A DNA stretch of 8,764 nt from Chloroflexota bacterium (GCA_021812735.1 JAKAMV010000369.1:1-8764); one strand, 5' to 3'; shown: positions 1 through 7,162, counted from the first letter of the stretch. A program made the numbers and translations. Notes: generated by a model from the sequence alone, not told the origin.

Positions 1-515
1 GGCTGCTGCGCGACGCCGACGAGGCCGAGCGCCGCGTCCTCGGCGGCTTCGAGTACTCCCGCAACGAGGTCGTCCTGCACACCGACGAGCGGCTCCTCCC
101 GTCCAACCGCCGGGCCTGGGCGTCGTGGAACGTGCACACGCCGGACTGCCGGATGCCCGCCGACGCCCTGACGATGACGTACCACATGAACCGGCTGCAG
201 TCGCTGCCGGGCCCGGTCCAGTACCTCGTGTCGCTCAACCCGGGCGAGAAGGTGGACCCGAAGCACGTGATCCTGGCCCGCGAGTTCAGCCACCCGATGT
301 ACACGTTCCGCACGTTGGAGGCCCAGGCGGGCCTCCGGGCGCTCCAGGGCCGCCACCACACCTGGTTCGCCGGCGCCCACCTCGGCTACGGGTTCCACGA
401 GGACGGGTGCCGGTCCGGCTTCGAGGTCGCCGAGCGCATCGGGCCGGCGACGGTGGAGCGGGAGGCGGCGCGGGCCGTGGCGCGTGGCCGCCAGCCGGAG
501 GAGGCTGCCGCGTGA
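1..515 (+). CDS. FAD-dependent amine-oxidase-like protein (COG2907 type), C-terminal part
   Basis: The 5' end lies outside the window; the first complete codon is at base 3 and 170 residues are visible before the TGA at 513-515. The frame carries [20 protein letters not shown] and then WNVHTPDC, typical of the NAD/FAD-binding amine-oxidase-like proteins grouped as COG2907. Near the end (about 354-425) it has [15 protein letters not shown] followed by RSGFEVA, the C-terminal flavin-contacting segment in which the FAD tail packs on a Gly-rich turn. Family members are usually a little over 400 residues, so roughly 60% is missing upstream. The N-terminal GxGxxG dinucleotide-binding motif must be there and cannot be checked. 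The gene overlaps the next by four bases and is the first visible member of a lipid operon. A role as oxidoreductase or desaturase acting on modified membrane fatty acids is inferred from this context; the substrate is unknown. Confidence 0.9.
   Translation, partial: LLRDADEAERRVLGGFEYSRNEVVLHTDERLLPSNRRAWASWNVHTPDCRMPADALTMTYHMNRLQSLPGPVQYLVSLNPGEKVDPKHVILAREFSHPMYTFRTLEAQAGLRALQGRHHTWFAGAHLGYGFHEDGCRSGFEVAERIGPATVEREAARAVARGRQPEEAAA
497..504 (+). promoter_or_regulatory. Ribosome binding site for the DUF1365 gene
   Basis: GGAGGAGG lies 7 bases before the GTG at 512. It sits inside the end of the upstream gene and fixes the DUF1365 start at the GTGA overlap. The same frame is open as far back as 125, but that upstream stretch is Pro/Arg/Gly-rich and unlike the family. 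Confidence 0.75.
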
Positions 516-1357
516 GGTCGCAGCTTCTGGAGGGCAAGGTCCGGCACCACCGGGCGCGGCCGGTCGCGTACAACCTCGAGCACGATGTCTGGTACGCCGC
601 GCTCGACTTGGCGGAGCTGCCCGCCCTCGACCGGCGGCTGAGGGTGTTCGGCCGCAACCGGCGTGCCCTCGCGGCGTTCCGCGACGCCGACCACCTGCCC
701 GTCGCGGCGGCGGACGTCGACGCCGGCGTGCGCGACCACCTGCGGGCCGAGGGCGAGGACCCCGACGGCTGGCGGATCACCCTGGTCACGAACCTGCGGG
801 TCCTCGGCTACGTCTTCAACCCGGCCAGCTTCTTCCTGTGCCGCGACGCCGCGGGCGTGCTCCGCGTGGTGGTCGCCGAGGTGCACAACACCTTCGGCGA
901 GCGGCACCTCTACACCCTGCGTCCGGATGGCGGTGCCGTCCCGCGCCAGGGAGCGGCCGAGGCGGCTGACTCGACGGCGGCGGCCGACGGCCGTCAGGGC
1001 GCTGGCCGCCCGTTCACGGCGGGCATGGACAAGGCGTTCTTCGTGTCCCCGTTCATCGGGATGGGTGGCCGGTACGCGGTCCACATCCGCGACGACCAGG
1101 ACGGTCTCCGCCTGGCCATCAGCCTCCGCCAGGAGGGCGAGCTGGTGATCAGCACCAGCCTGGTGCTGCGCCGCCGCCCCTTGACGGACCGCGGCCTGCT
1201 CTGGATGCTGGTCCGGCATCCGCTCGTGACCCAGAAGACGATTGCGATGATCCACTACCACGCGGTTCGGCTGTGGCTCAGGGGTGCGCCGTTCTTCCGC
1301 CACTCGCAGGCGGCGCGCTCGCTCGGGGGCCGGGCTGCCGAGGAGGCGACGCGATGA
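512..1357 (+). CDS. DUF1365 domain-containing protein
   Basis: This 281-residue protein starts at GTG 512, overlapping the previous stop (GTGA), behind a GGAGGAGG site. The N-terminus, with [20 protein letters not shown] then [12 protein letters not shown], is the standard opening of DUF1365 proteins. Other family hallmarks are [18 protein letters not shown] (about 93-110), [13 protein letters not shown] (122-134), [15 protein letters not shown] (174-188) and the C-terminal [20 protein letters not shown] (236-255). Biochemical function is not established; members sit almost always beside a CFA-synthase-like methyltransferase and an amine-oxidase-like flavoprotein, as here. Between LYTL and KAFFVSP lies an Ala/Gly/Asp-rich insert (about 138-171) that looks longer and less ordered than the loop I expect there. 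No signal peptide or clear membrane span is seen. The family call is secure; a role in modifying membrane fatty acids is inferred from neighbours. Confidence 0.93.
   Translation: MRSQLLEGKVRHHRARPVAYNLEHDVWYAALDLAELPALDRRLRVFGRNRRALAAFRDADHLPVAAADVDAGVRDHLRAEGEDPDGWRITLVTNLRVLGYVFNPASFFLCRDAAGVLRVVVAEVHNTFGERHLYTLRPDGGAVPRQGAAEAADSTAAADGRQGAGRPFTAGMDKAFFVSPFIGMGGRYAVHIRDDQDGLRLAISLRQEGELVISTSLVLRRRPLTDRGLLWMLVRHPLVTQKTIAMIHYHAVRLWLRGAPFFRHSQAARSLGGRAAEEATR
1340..1346 (+). promoter_or_regulatory. Ribosome binding site for the CFA-like gene
   Basis: GAGGAGG ends 7 bases before the ATG at 1354. It supports the ATGA start/stop overlap as the true start, rather than an in-frame position nearer 1273, where the translation does not resemble the family. 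Confidence 0.75.
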
Positions 1358-2595
1358 GCAGCGGGATGGCCGCGAGCCGGGCAGGGATCCTGCCGGCGCG
1401 CATCATCGAGCAGACCGCGCAGCGGGTCATGCTCGCCGCCGCCCGCCGGATCCGGGTCGGCTGCCTCACCGTGGCGCTGCCCGACGGGACACGGCTCGTC
1501 TACGGCGACCGGACCTCGCCCCATGCGGGCGAGCTGCGCGTCCATGACGCCGCCGCCGGCGTGAGGTTGCTGCTGGGCGGCGAGATCGGGGCGGGCGAGG
1601 CCTACATGGACGGGCTGTGGTCGAGCCCGGACCTCCCGGCGCTGCTCAAGGTGGCCGCGCTCAACCGCGAGGCGCTGGCCCTGCCGACGGGCTGGTGGCG
1701 CGTGCCGCTGCGCCTCCGCAAGACGCTTGCCCACCGGGCGCGCCGGAACACCGTCGCCGGGAGCCGGCGGAACATCGAGGCCCACTACGACCTCGGCAAC
1801 GACTTCTACCGGCTGTTCCTCGACGAGACGATGACGTACTCGAGCGCCGTGTTCGACGCCCCGGACCAGTCGCTCGCGGACGCGCAGCGCAACAAGTACC
1901 GGGTGATGGCCGAGCGGGCCGGGCTGCGCGGCGGGGAGCACGTGCTCGAGATCGGCAGCGGCTGGGGCGGCTTCGCGATGTACGCGGCCGGCGAGCTCGG
2001 CTGTCGGGTCACGTCGAGCACGGTGTCGCCAGCGCAGCACGAGCTCGCGACAGCACGGATCGCCGAGGCCGGGCTGGCAGACCGGGCCACCGTGGCGCTG
2101 TGCGACTACCGCGAGATCGAGGGCACCTACGACGCGATCGTGTCGATCGAGATGCTCGAGGCCGTCGGCGCGGGGTACTTCGCGGCATTCTTCGAGGCGT
2201 GCGACCGCGCGCTGAGGCCCGGCGGGCTGATGAGCCTCCAGACCATCGCCTTCCCCGACGTCTCGTACGAGCCCCAGCGGCGGGGCGCGAACTGGATCCA
2301 GACCTACATCTTCCCGGGCGGACTGCTGCCCAGCCTCGCGGCGATCGAGCGGTCGCTCCACGGGACCCGCCTGCTCGTGCGGCGGGTCGAGGACATCGCC
2401 CCTAGCTACGTGCGCACGCTGCAGGCATGGCGCGCGGCGTTCATGGGCCGCCTGGACGCGGTGCGCGCCATGGGCTTCGACGACCGCTTCGCCCGGATGT
2501 GGGAGTACTACCTCGCGATCAGCGAGGCCGGCTTCGCCACGGGCATCACGCAGGACCTCCAGATCGTGCTCGAGAAGCGGCGCGGGCTGGCCTGA
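1354..2595 (+). CDS. Cyclopropane-fatty-acyl-phospholipid synthase-like SAM-dependent methyltransferase
   Basis: This 413-residue protein starts at ATG 1354, overlapping the DUF1365 stop. Residues 1-140 form the N-terminal lipid-side domain (GEAYMDGLW at 81-89). The catalytic domain opens with AHYDLGNDFYRLFLDETMTY (143-162). SAM-binding motif I is VLEIGSGWGG (197-206), followed by IVSIEMLEAVG (262-272), LRPGGLMSLQTI (287-298) and WIQTYIFPGGLLPS (314-327). Known members transfer the methylene carbon of S-adenosylmethionine to the double bond of unsaturated acyl chains in membrane phospholipids. Aligned from memory with E. coli Cfa, Glu239 (here E269), Ile268 (I298) and Tyr317 (Y352) are kept, but Cys139 is Ser164 and the bicarbonate-binding His266 is Gln296. 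I believe this divergence is shared by the DUF1365-linked subgroup. The product could be a cyclopropane, a methylated or a further oxidised chain. The family is certain; the exact reaction is not. Confidence 0.95.
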   Translation: MSSGMAASRAGILPARIIEQTAQRVMLAAARRIRVGCLTVALPDGTRLVYGDRTSPHAGELRVHDAAAGVRLLLGGEIGAGEAYMDGLWSSPDLPALLKVAALNREALALPTGWWRVPLRLRKTLAHRARRNTVAGSRRNIEAHYDLGNDFYRLFLDETMTYSSAVFDAPDQSLADAQRNKYRVMAERAGLRGGEHVLEIGSGWGGFAMYAAGELGCRVTSSTVSPAQHELATARIAEAGLADRATVALCDYREIEGTYDAIVSIEMLEAVGAGYFAAFFEACDRALRPGGLMSLQTIAFPDVSYEPQRRGANWIQTYIFPGGLLPSLAAIERSLHGTRLLVRRVEDIAPSYVRTLQAWRAAFMGRLDAVRAMGFDDRFARMWEYYLAISEAGFATGITQDLQIVLEKRRGLA

Positions 2596-2608
2596 TCCGG
2601 CGGCTTCT

Positions 2609-2625
2609 CCCGAGGCCTGGTCGGG
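2609..2625. terminator. Weak hairpin between convergent genes
   Basis: CCCGA and TCGGG pair across a 7-base loop, just after the CFA-like stop and before the end of the convergent GNAT-like gene. The stem is only 5 bp and there is no T-run on either side. It could help terminate transcription in both directions, but the evidence is slight. Confidence 0.25.
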
Positions 2626-2642
2626 CGCTGCCACTGATTCCT

Positions 2643-2697
2643 GGTGCACCCACGGCGGTTGTGATCATCGAGTCGCAGGCAGCCGGTGGTGCACCCA
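2643..2697. repeat. Two copies of a 10-bp repeat with palindromic core
   Basis: GGTGCACCCA occurs at 2643-2652 and again at 2688-2697. Its core GGTGCACC is self-complementary, so the two copies can also pair with each other to form an 8-bp stem with a loop of about 37 bases. The first copy lies in the gap between the convergent genes and the second inside the end of the GNAT-like gene. It may act as a structured 3' end for both transcripts or be chance in GC-rich DNA. Confidence 0.3.
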
Positions 2698-3423
2698 GAC
2701 AGCGGGCTCGCAGTAGACGGCATAGTCCTGCTCGACGTCACAGTAGACGGGGACCAGCGCTTGCGGAACCGTCACCGGCCCGGTGGTGTCGAACGGCAGA
2801 CCCGTCCACTCGCGCCATTGCGCGGTGGAGCCGGCCATCGTCATCGCACGGGGCGCCACGCCGACAATCTTCCCGCCGGCTCGGACGTGGACGCGGAGCC
2901 ATGGGTCGACAGGCAGTCCGTCGTCGCGGCGCATGGCCGCGTAGTCACGGATCGGGAGATCAGGGCGCAGGTGCTTGCGACTCGGGCGGACTGGCGCCAC
3001 CAGGCTGCGGAACCCGAGGGCTGTCGAGTTGGCGAGCATCGCGGCCAGCACGATGCCTGACACGCCGCGGCTCTGGAGGTCGCCCCGGACGCTGATCTCG
3101 AGCGCCGACACCAGGTTCCCGCCCCGACCGGCCATACGATCGACGGCAGCTGAGACGATCACACCGTCCCAGCCATCCTCGGGCAGGGACGCGGAGGGGT
3201 CCTCGTCCCACGTGAACGGGACGCTGTAGCCCTTGGCCACGAGCTGGTCCGGATGGTCGCGATCGATCGCCACCAGGACGAACTCCGGGTACGCCGTGAC
3301 CGCGTCCGCGTAGTACAGCCAGCCCACGGGATCCTGGTGCATGAACCGCGGCCACGGGTTCAAGGATCCAAGCAGCGGCGCGAGATCGGGCCGCTGGGCG
3401 ATGGTCGCGGTCACCAAGTCCAC
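2665..3423 (-). CDS. GNAT-superfamily acetyltransferase-like protein
   Basis: This 252-residue protein starts at a GTG (3421-3423) with AGGGGG six bases upstream. Residues 108-138 read LEISVRGDLQSRG followed by VSGIVLAAMLANSTALGF. This matches GNAT motif A: a beta strand, then the Q/R-x-x-G-x-G/A-type acetyl-CoA pyrophosphate loop (here QSRGVSG, 117-123), then a helix. The segments LVAPVRPSRKHL (141-152), PVDPWLRVHVRAGG (171-184) and QWREWTGLPFD (202-212) recur in a family of longer GNAT-like proteins of actinobacteria and related groups whose substrate is unknown. The protein is longer than a minimal GNAT domain (about 150 residues), with a C-terminal beta-rich extension. No signal peptide or membrane segment is present. 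It lies 119 bp downstream of the LuxR-type regulator on the same strand, so it could be co-transcribed or have its own promoter; I could not identify one. It converges on the CFA-like gene. Confidence 0.8.
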   Translation of the reverse strand: MDLVTATIAQRPDLAPLLGSLNPWPRFMHQDPVGWLYYADAVTAYPEFVLVAIDRDHPDQLVAKGYSVPFTWDEDPSASLPEDGWDGVIVSAAVDRMAGRGGNLVSALEISVRGDLQSRGVSGIVLAAMLANSTALGFRSLVAPVRPSRKHLRPDLPIRDYAAMRRDDGLPVDPWLRVHVRAGGKIVGVAPRAMTMAGSTAQWREWTGLPFDTTGPVTVPQALVPVYCDVEQDYAVYCEPAVWVHHRLPATR

Positions 3424-3429
3424 GGTCGA

Positions 3430-3435
3430 CCCCCT
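3430..3435 (-). promoter_or_regulatory. Ribosome binding site for the GNAT-like gene
   Basis: Read on the minus strand this is AGGGGG, six bases before the GTG start at 3423. It supports a GTG start; there is no ATG nearby that leaves the conserved N-terminus intact. Confidence 0.6.
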
Positions 3436-3542
3436 GGCATCAGCACCCGACGACGAGCCGATCGGAGCTCCTCCGCCAACGGAGCACGCGGGTGATCGCC
3501 TGATGGTGACACCCCATGAGGCGGGAGGGGCGCTCGACAGGC

Positions 3543-6500
3543 TCAGTCGAGGAAGCCGCCCTGGTCGGCGGCAGCAGCCGCCTCGTACCGCGAGAGCGCC
3601 CCGAGCTTGGCCATCGCGTTCGAGACGTGGACGCTGACGGTCTTCTCCGAGATGAACAACTGGTCGCCGATCTCGCGGTTGGTGTGGCCCTCGGCGACGA
3701 GGCGCAGGACGTCACGCTCTCGGGCGGTCAGCGGCGAGCGGGGCTCGTCTGCCGTCGGACGGTCGGTCGGTTCCGCCGCCTCATCGCCGGCGCCCGGCTC
3801 GAGCTGGATCCTGGCTTGACGGGCGACCGTCTCGAGCTCGTCGCGTAGCGGCACGGCTCCAATCGCAGCCGCCGTGGCGTGCGCCGAGCGGAGCACGCGC
3901 GCGACCTCGGCCCGATCCCCTCCGGTCGCGAGCAGCGCCTCCGCGAGGCGGAGCTCGGCGCAGGCGGTGTCGTACGGATCCGACATGGCGCGCCATTGAT
4001 CCGCCGCGGTTCGCCACGCCGCGGGGTCCGGGGTGCCCTGGAGCCGCCGCAGCTCCCCCTCGGCCGTCGCGAGCGTCGCTTCGCCGAACGCTCCGGCTCC
4101 GCCGTCCGCCCGTGCCTCGTTGACGATCCCGCGCAGTTGGCGGAGCCAGCGGCGGCCGAGCTCGACCGCGTCGGCGGCCTCGGCCGGTCGCCGGCGCCGG
4201 CGTGCCGCCACCGCGTGGTCTGCCGCGGCGCCGACTGCGGTGCCCAGCAGCAGCCACATCGAAGCGACCTCGTCGGTCTCTCCTCGCTCGACCGCCGTGT
4301 GGGCCTCCTCCATGATGGTCCGGATGCGGTCGAAGTTGCCAGCCGCCCGCTCGAGGAAGGCGTCGGCCTCGAGGGCACCGATCAGGAAGCCCCACGTGTT
4401 GGCTGGCCGCGGCACCGCGCGTGCCGCCTCCAGCTGGCCGCGTACCGCCCGGGCCTTCGACAACGCGGTCCAGCCAGCCGGGAGCGACTGGTTGCCCGTC
4501 GCCAGGCATTCGACTTCGTCGAGGCGACCAAGGAAGAACGAGGAGATGGCCTCGGCGACCGCGTAGAAGCGCGCCTGGCGTCGCTCGATCCCGTAGCGGA
4601 TTGCTGCCCGCCGCGCAGCGGCCGCCTGTCTGACGCTGTCCTCGAACCGGCCCGCGAGCCACCAGACCCACCAGACCGAGAAGGCCGGGAATAGATTCGC
4701 GTCGGCCATGACCGACCGGTCGATGGCATCGAATCCCGTCGCGCTGGCCGACGCCGCAGCCACGAGCGCTTCGCCTCGGGTCACGCGGCCCAGAAGCGAG
4801 AGCCCGATTGCGTGCTCGGTTGCTGCCAGCGCCCAGGTGCGGTCGTCGTCAAGGGACTTGGCGATCGCCATCGATCGTTCCGTCATCTGGGCGCCTTCTC
4901 GACAAAGGCATCCCAGCGAACCCGCGACGGTGATGAGGGCATGCACCTGGAGTCGTGACGGCTGCAGCTGCTCGATCAGGCCGCGCAGGCGCACTGCCGC
5001 GGCCTTGGCCGTGTCGGTCGCGTCCCTATCGCTCGCGGTGTCGCAGACGTCGATCAGGAGCTCCGCGAGGCGTTCTGGTGATGCGGACGTCTCGAGCTCG
5101 GCGAGCGCCGCTTCCGCGTGCGCCAGGGCGGCCCCGGCTCGACCGGAATTGGCCGCCATGCGTCCGGCGACGGCAAGCAGCTCGCCGTGGCTGATCGCGG
5201 CCCGCGCCTCGGCATCGACGACACGCGGCCAGAGCTCGAGCGCGCGCTCCGCGTGCACGAAGGCCTCCGTGAACGCGCCGGCATCGGCCAGGCCGCGGGC
5301 CGCACCGACGGCCGCCGCGAGCGCGCGCGGCTGGTCTCCCGCGTGGTACGCGTGGACTGCCAGATCGGTCATGAGCCCCAGCCCATCGCTGGACGGCCCC
5401 GCCAGCGCCCGCTCGAGCGCGTCCGCCAGCTGTGTATGCAGCCGGATCCGCTCGGTGGGCAGTAGCTCGTCGCACGCGACCTCGCGCAGCAGCGCATGTC
5501 GGAAGGCGTACACCGGATCAGCCGCGCCATCTCTGGCTACCAGGACCCGTGCCTCGATCGCTTCACGCAGCGCGCCGAGCCGCGCCCCCTCTTCGAGGCC
5601 CGTCAGGGCAGCGAGCCGATCGAAGGTGAAGGGGCTGCCGATGACGGCCGCCGCCCGGACGAGGGAGAGCGCGGGGTCGGACAACGAGGCCAGACGTTGG
5701 CCGAGGATCTCGCGCAGGGAGGCCGAGATCACGCCGCCGTCCGCATCATGGCCGACCAGCTCCTCGACGTAGAAGGGCAGACCGTCGGACCGCTCGACCA
5801 CGCTGTCGACCAGCGCTGGCTCGGGCGGGTGACCGAGGATCGCGCTCAGTTGCTGGACGATCTCGTCGCGGTCAAAGCGGTGGACGTCGAGCCGAGTGAC
5901 CCGGTCCGAGCGCTCCATCTCGGCGAGGAGCGGCATCAGCGGGTGCCGTCGGTGGATCTCGTCGCTCCGGAACGTGCCGACGATGAGGATGCGCTCGTCT
6001 CGCACGTTGCGCAGGAGGAACCGGAGCAGATCGCGCGTCGAGCCGTCCGCCCAATGGAGATCCTCGATGACGAACAGCAGCGGGGCCGTGGCTGAGAGAC
6101 GCCCGAGGACAGCGAGGACTGCATCGAACAGGCGAGCCTGCTGGCGCCCGCGGTCCGCTGGATCCAATCGCTCCAGGTCGGCCTGTTCGTCCTCGCCGAG
6201 ATCCGGGACAAGCGCGGCGAGAGTCCGCGTTGACGATCCGAACACCGCCTCGACGGCCGTCGCGGACTCGCGCCGGAGAGCGTTCTCGAGATCGCGCAGG
6301 GCCTCGCTGAACGGCGCGAACGGGAGGCCGCCGCCGCCCAGATCGAGGCAGCCACCAGCGATCGTGCGTGCCCCCTTGGCGTCTGCGCACGCGGCCAGCT
6401 CGGCCACGAGCCGGCTCTTGCCCACGCCCGCCTCGCCCGCGACGAGGACGAGCGACGGCTGGCCGGAGGCGGCTGCGTCGAGCGCGGCCTCCAGCTGCTC

Positions 6501-6638
6501 GAGCTCGCTGCGCCGACCAACGAAGATCGGGCTGCTGATCCGACCCCCCATGACCTCGATGATCGTGTCGACGGCCGTTCGCGACAAGACCGAGGGGGGC
6601 ACCGGAATCAGGGCGGGCTGTCCTTCGTGCTCCATCAT
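3543..6638 (-). CDS. LuxR-family transcriptional regulator with N-terminal AAA ATPase domain
   Basis: This 1,031-residue protein is a large ATP-binding LuxR-type (LAL/MalT-like) regulator. After a short leader, PIFVGRRSELEQLEAAL (37-53) opens the AAA_16 domain. Walker A is GEAGVGKS (68-75), Walker B LLFVIEDLHWAD (187-198) and the sensor strand ILIVGTFRSDE (217-227). GLPFYVEELV (286-295) and RHALLREVACDELLP (380-394) are typical of the domain's C-terminal side. A long Ala/Arg-rich helical region (about 400-960) probably forms TPR-like sensor repeats. The C-terminus has SPLTARERDVLRLVAEGHTN then EIGDQLFISEKTVSVHVSNA (968 onward), a canonical LuxR DNA-binding helix-turn-helix. The ATP-driven domain presumably gates DNA binding on sensing an unknown ligand or partner. 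The start is uncertain: ATG-ATG at 6633-6638 has no clear Shine-Dalgarno, and ATG at 6549-6551, giving a protein that begins MGGRISSPIFVGR, fits how I remember relatives starting. The regulon is unknown; the GNAT-like and repeat-protein genes are the nearest candidates. Confidence 0.93.
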   Translation of the reverse strand: MMEHEGQPALIPVPPSVLSRTAVDTIIEVMGGRISSPIFVGRRSELEQLEAALDAAASGQPSLVLVAGEAGVGKSRLVAELAACADAKGARTIAGGCLDLGGGGLPFAPFSEALRDLENALRRESATAVEAVFGSSTRTLAALVPDLGEDEQADLERLDPADRGRQQARLFDAVLAVLGRLSATAPLLFVIEDLHWADGSTRDLLRFLLRNVRDERILIVGTFRSDEIHRRHPLMPLLAEMERSDRVTRLDVHRFDRDEIVQQLSAILGHPPEPALVDSVVERSDGLPFYVEELVGHDADGGVISASLREILGQRLASLSDPALSLVRAAAVIGSPFTFDRLAALTGLEEGARLGALREAIEARVLVARDGAADPVYAFRHALLREVACDELLPTERIRLHTQLADALERALAGPSSDGLGLMTDLAVHAYHAGDQPRALAAAVGAARGLADAGAFTEAFVHAERALELWPRVVDAEARAAISHGELLAVAGRMAANSGRAGAALAHAEAALAELETSASPERLAELLIDVCDTASDRDATDTAKAAAVRLRGLIEQLQPSRLQVHALITVAGSLGCLCREGAQMTERSMAIAKSLDDDRTWALAATEHAIGLSLLGRVTRGEALVAAASASATGFDAIDRSVMADANLFPAFSVWWVWWLAGRFEDSVRQAAAARRAAIRYGIERRQARFYAVAEAISSFFLGRLDEVECLATGNQSLPAGWTALSKARAVRGQLEAARAVPRPANTWGFLIGALEADAFLERAAGNFDRIRTIMEEAHTAVERGETDEVASMWLLLGTAVGAAADHAVAARRRRRPAEAADAVELGRRWLRQLRGIVNEARADGGAGAFGEATLATAEGELRRLQGTPDPAAWRTAADQWRAMSDPYDTACAELRLAEALLATGGDRAEVARVLRSAHATAAAIGAVPLRDELETVARQARIQLEPGAGDEAAEPTDRPTADEPRSPLTARERDVLRLVAEGHTNREIGDQLFISEKTVSVHVSNAMAKLGALSRYEAAAAADQGGFLD

Positions 6639-6716
6639 GAGCGCCGTGTCGCCCAGGTTGGCGCGTCCTGCGCAGCCGGCGCGGCACGCGTGGTCCTCGC
6701 GCGGAGGGTGCGCGGA

Positions 6717-6749
6717 ACCGGGTGGGACCCTGGCGAGCTCCCACCCGGT
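6717..6749 (-). terminator. Perfect 11-bp hairpin after the small membrane-protein gene
   Basis: ACCGGGTGGGA at 6717-6727 pairs exactly with TCCCACCCGGT at 6739-6749 across an 11-base loop. On the minus strand it begins 21 bases after the stop of the repeat-protein gene, the usual place for a terminator. It lacks a T-run, as many high-GC terminators do. It also lies about 80 bases upstream of the regulator's start, so an operator or mRNA-leader role is an alternative. Confidence 0.55.
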
Positions 6750-6770
6750 AGAGAGTTGGACTCCCGCGCG

Positions 6771-7154
6771 TCAATCGCCCAGCTTCTCCAGCGGGGCCAC
6801 CTGGTGCGGGATCTCGCCGGCCGCCGGTGCGGCGGCCTCGTCCAGCCCGAGCGGGGCGGCCTGGTGGGGGACGGTGCCGTCCGAGCCCCGGACGATCGGA
6901 GCCGCGGGGGCGTAGACCGAGGCCGCGGCCACGTCCAGCCCGAGCGGGGCGACCTGGTGCGGGACCCCCCCCACCACGGCCGGGACGGCCGGCGCGGCAG
7001 CGTCGACGCTGGTCCGTTCATCCGATGAGACGACCTGCATCGCCAGCAGCGCCGCCGCGATCACCGCCGCGGCGATGACGATGCCGAGGCCGACCGCCCG
7101 CATTGGGACGTGACGTGGGACGTGATGGAGTCCGGGTGCCGTTAGCTGCGCCAT
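6771..7154 (-). CDS. Small single-pass membrane protein with PHQVAPL repeats
   Basis: I do not recognise this 127-residue protein. The ATG at 7152-7154 is chosen because GAGAGGAG lies 8 bases upstream; a longer reading from 7217 has no such support. Residues 1-19 contain His and Arg and end in RHVPMRA. A strongly hydrophobic stretch (about 20-42, VGLGIVIAAAVIAAALLAMQ and on) forms one membrane span or uncleaved signal anchor. The rest is an Ala/Pro-rich tail, probably extracytoplasmic, with three copies of a motif: VPHQVAPLGLD (64-74), VPHQAAPLGLD (95-105) and IPHQVAPLE (115-123). The tail looks disordered and has no catalytic motif. A binding or display role for the repeats is only a guess. 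The gene stands alone between a 435-bp upstream gap and a strong hairpin, so it is probably its own transcription unit. The coding call rests on the ribosome site, the membrane span and the in-frame repeats. Confidence 0.75.
   Translation of the reverse strand: MAQLTAPGLHHVPRHVPMRAVGLGIVIAAAVIAAALLAMQVVSSDERTSVDAAAPAVPAVVGGVPHQVAPLGLDVAAASVYAPAAPIVRGSDGTVPHQAAPLGLDEAAAPAAGEIPHQVAPLEKLGD
6787..6965. repeat. Three short intragenic repeats encoding the PHQ(V/A)APL motif
   Basis: Bases 6841-6872 and 6934-6965 are 32-base copies that differ at only two positions (6859/6952 and 6867/6960), offset by 93 bases, or 31 codons. A third copy at 6787-6812 lacks six bases and is more diverged at its edges. 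All three keep the reading frame of the small membrane protein. Near identity at DNA level suggests recent duplication or ongoing homogenisation. Confidence 0.75.
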
Positions 7155-7162
7155 GTCAGTTG

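Noticed and set aside
125..511. N-terminal extension of the DUF1365 frame back to 125
   Set aside because: The extension overlaps the amine-oxidase-like gene, is Pro/Gly/Arg-rich, and is excluded by the GGAGGAGG site and the GTG at 512, where family similarity begins.
386..1303. 305-codon open frame antisense to the DUF1365 gene
   Set aside because: It is a compositional shadow of a conserved gene, with no ribosome site and no recognisable domain.
1255..2649. 464-codon open frame antisense to the CFA-like gene
   Set aside because: Its translation is Arg/Ala/Pro/His-rich with no family resemblance. Long antisense frames are expected opposite GC-rich genes, and the sense strand has unmistakable CFA-family motifs.
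4708..5772. 354-codon plus-strand frame inside the LuxR-type regulator
   Set aside because: The translation is almost entirely Ser/Ala/Arg, typical of a frame opposite a high-GC coding region. The regulator frame is continuous and shows domain motifs at both ends.
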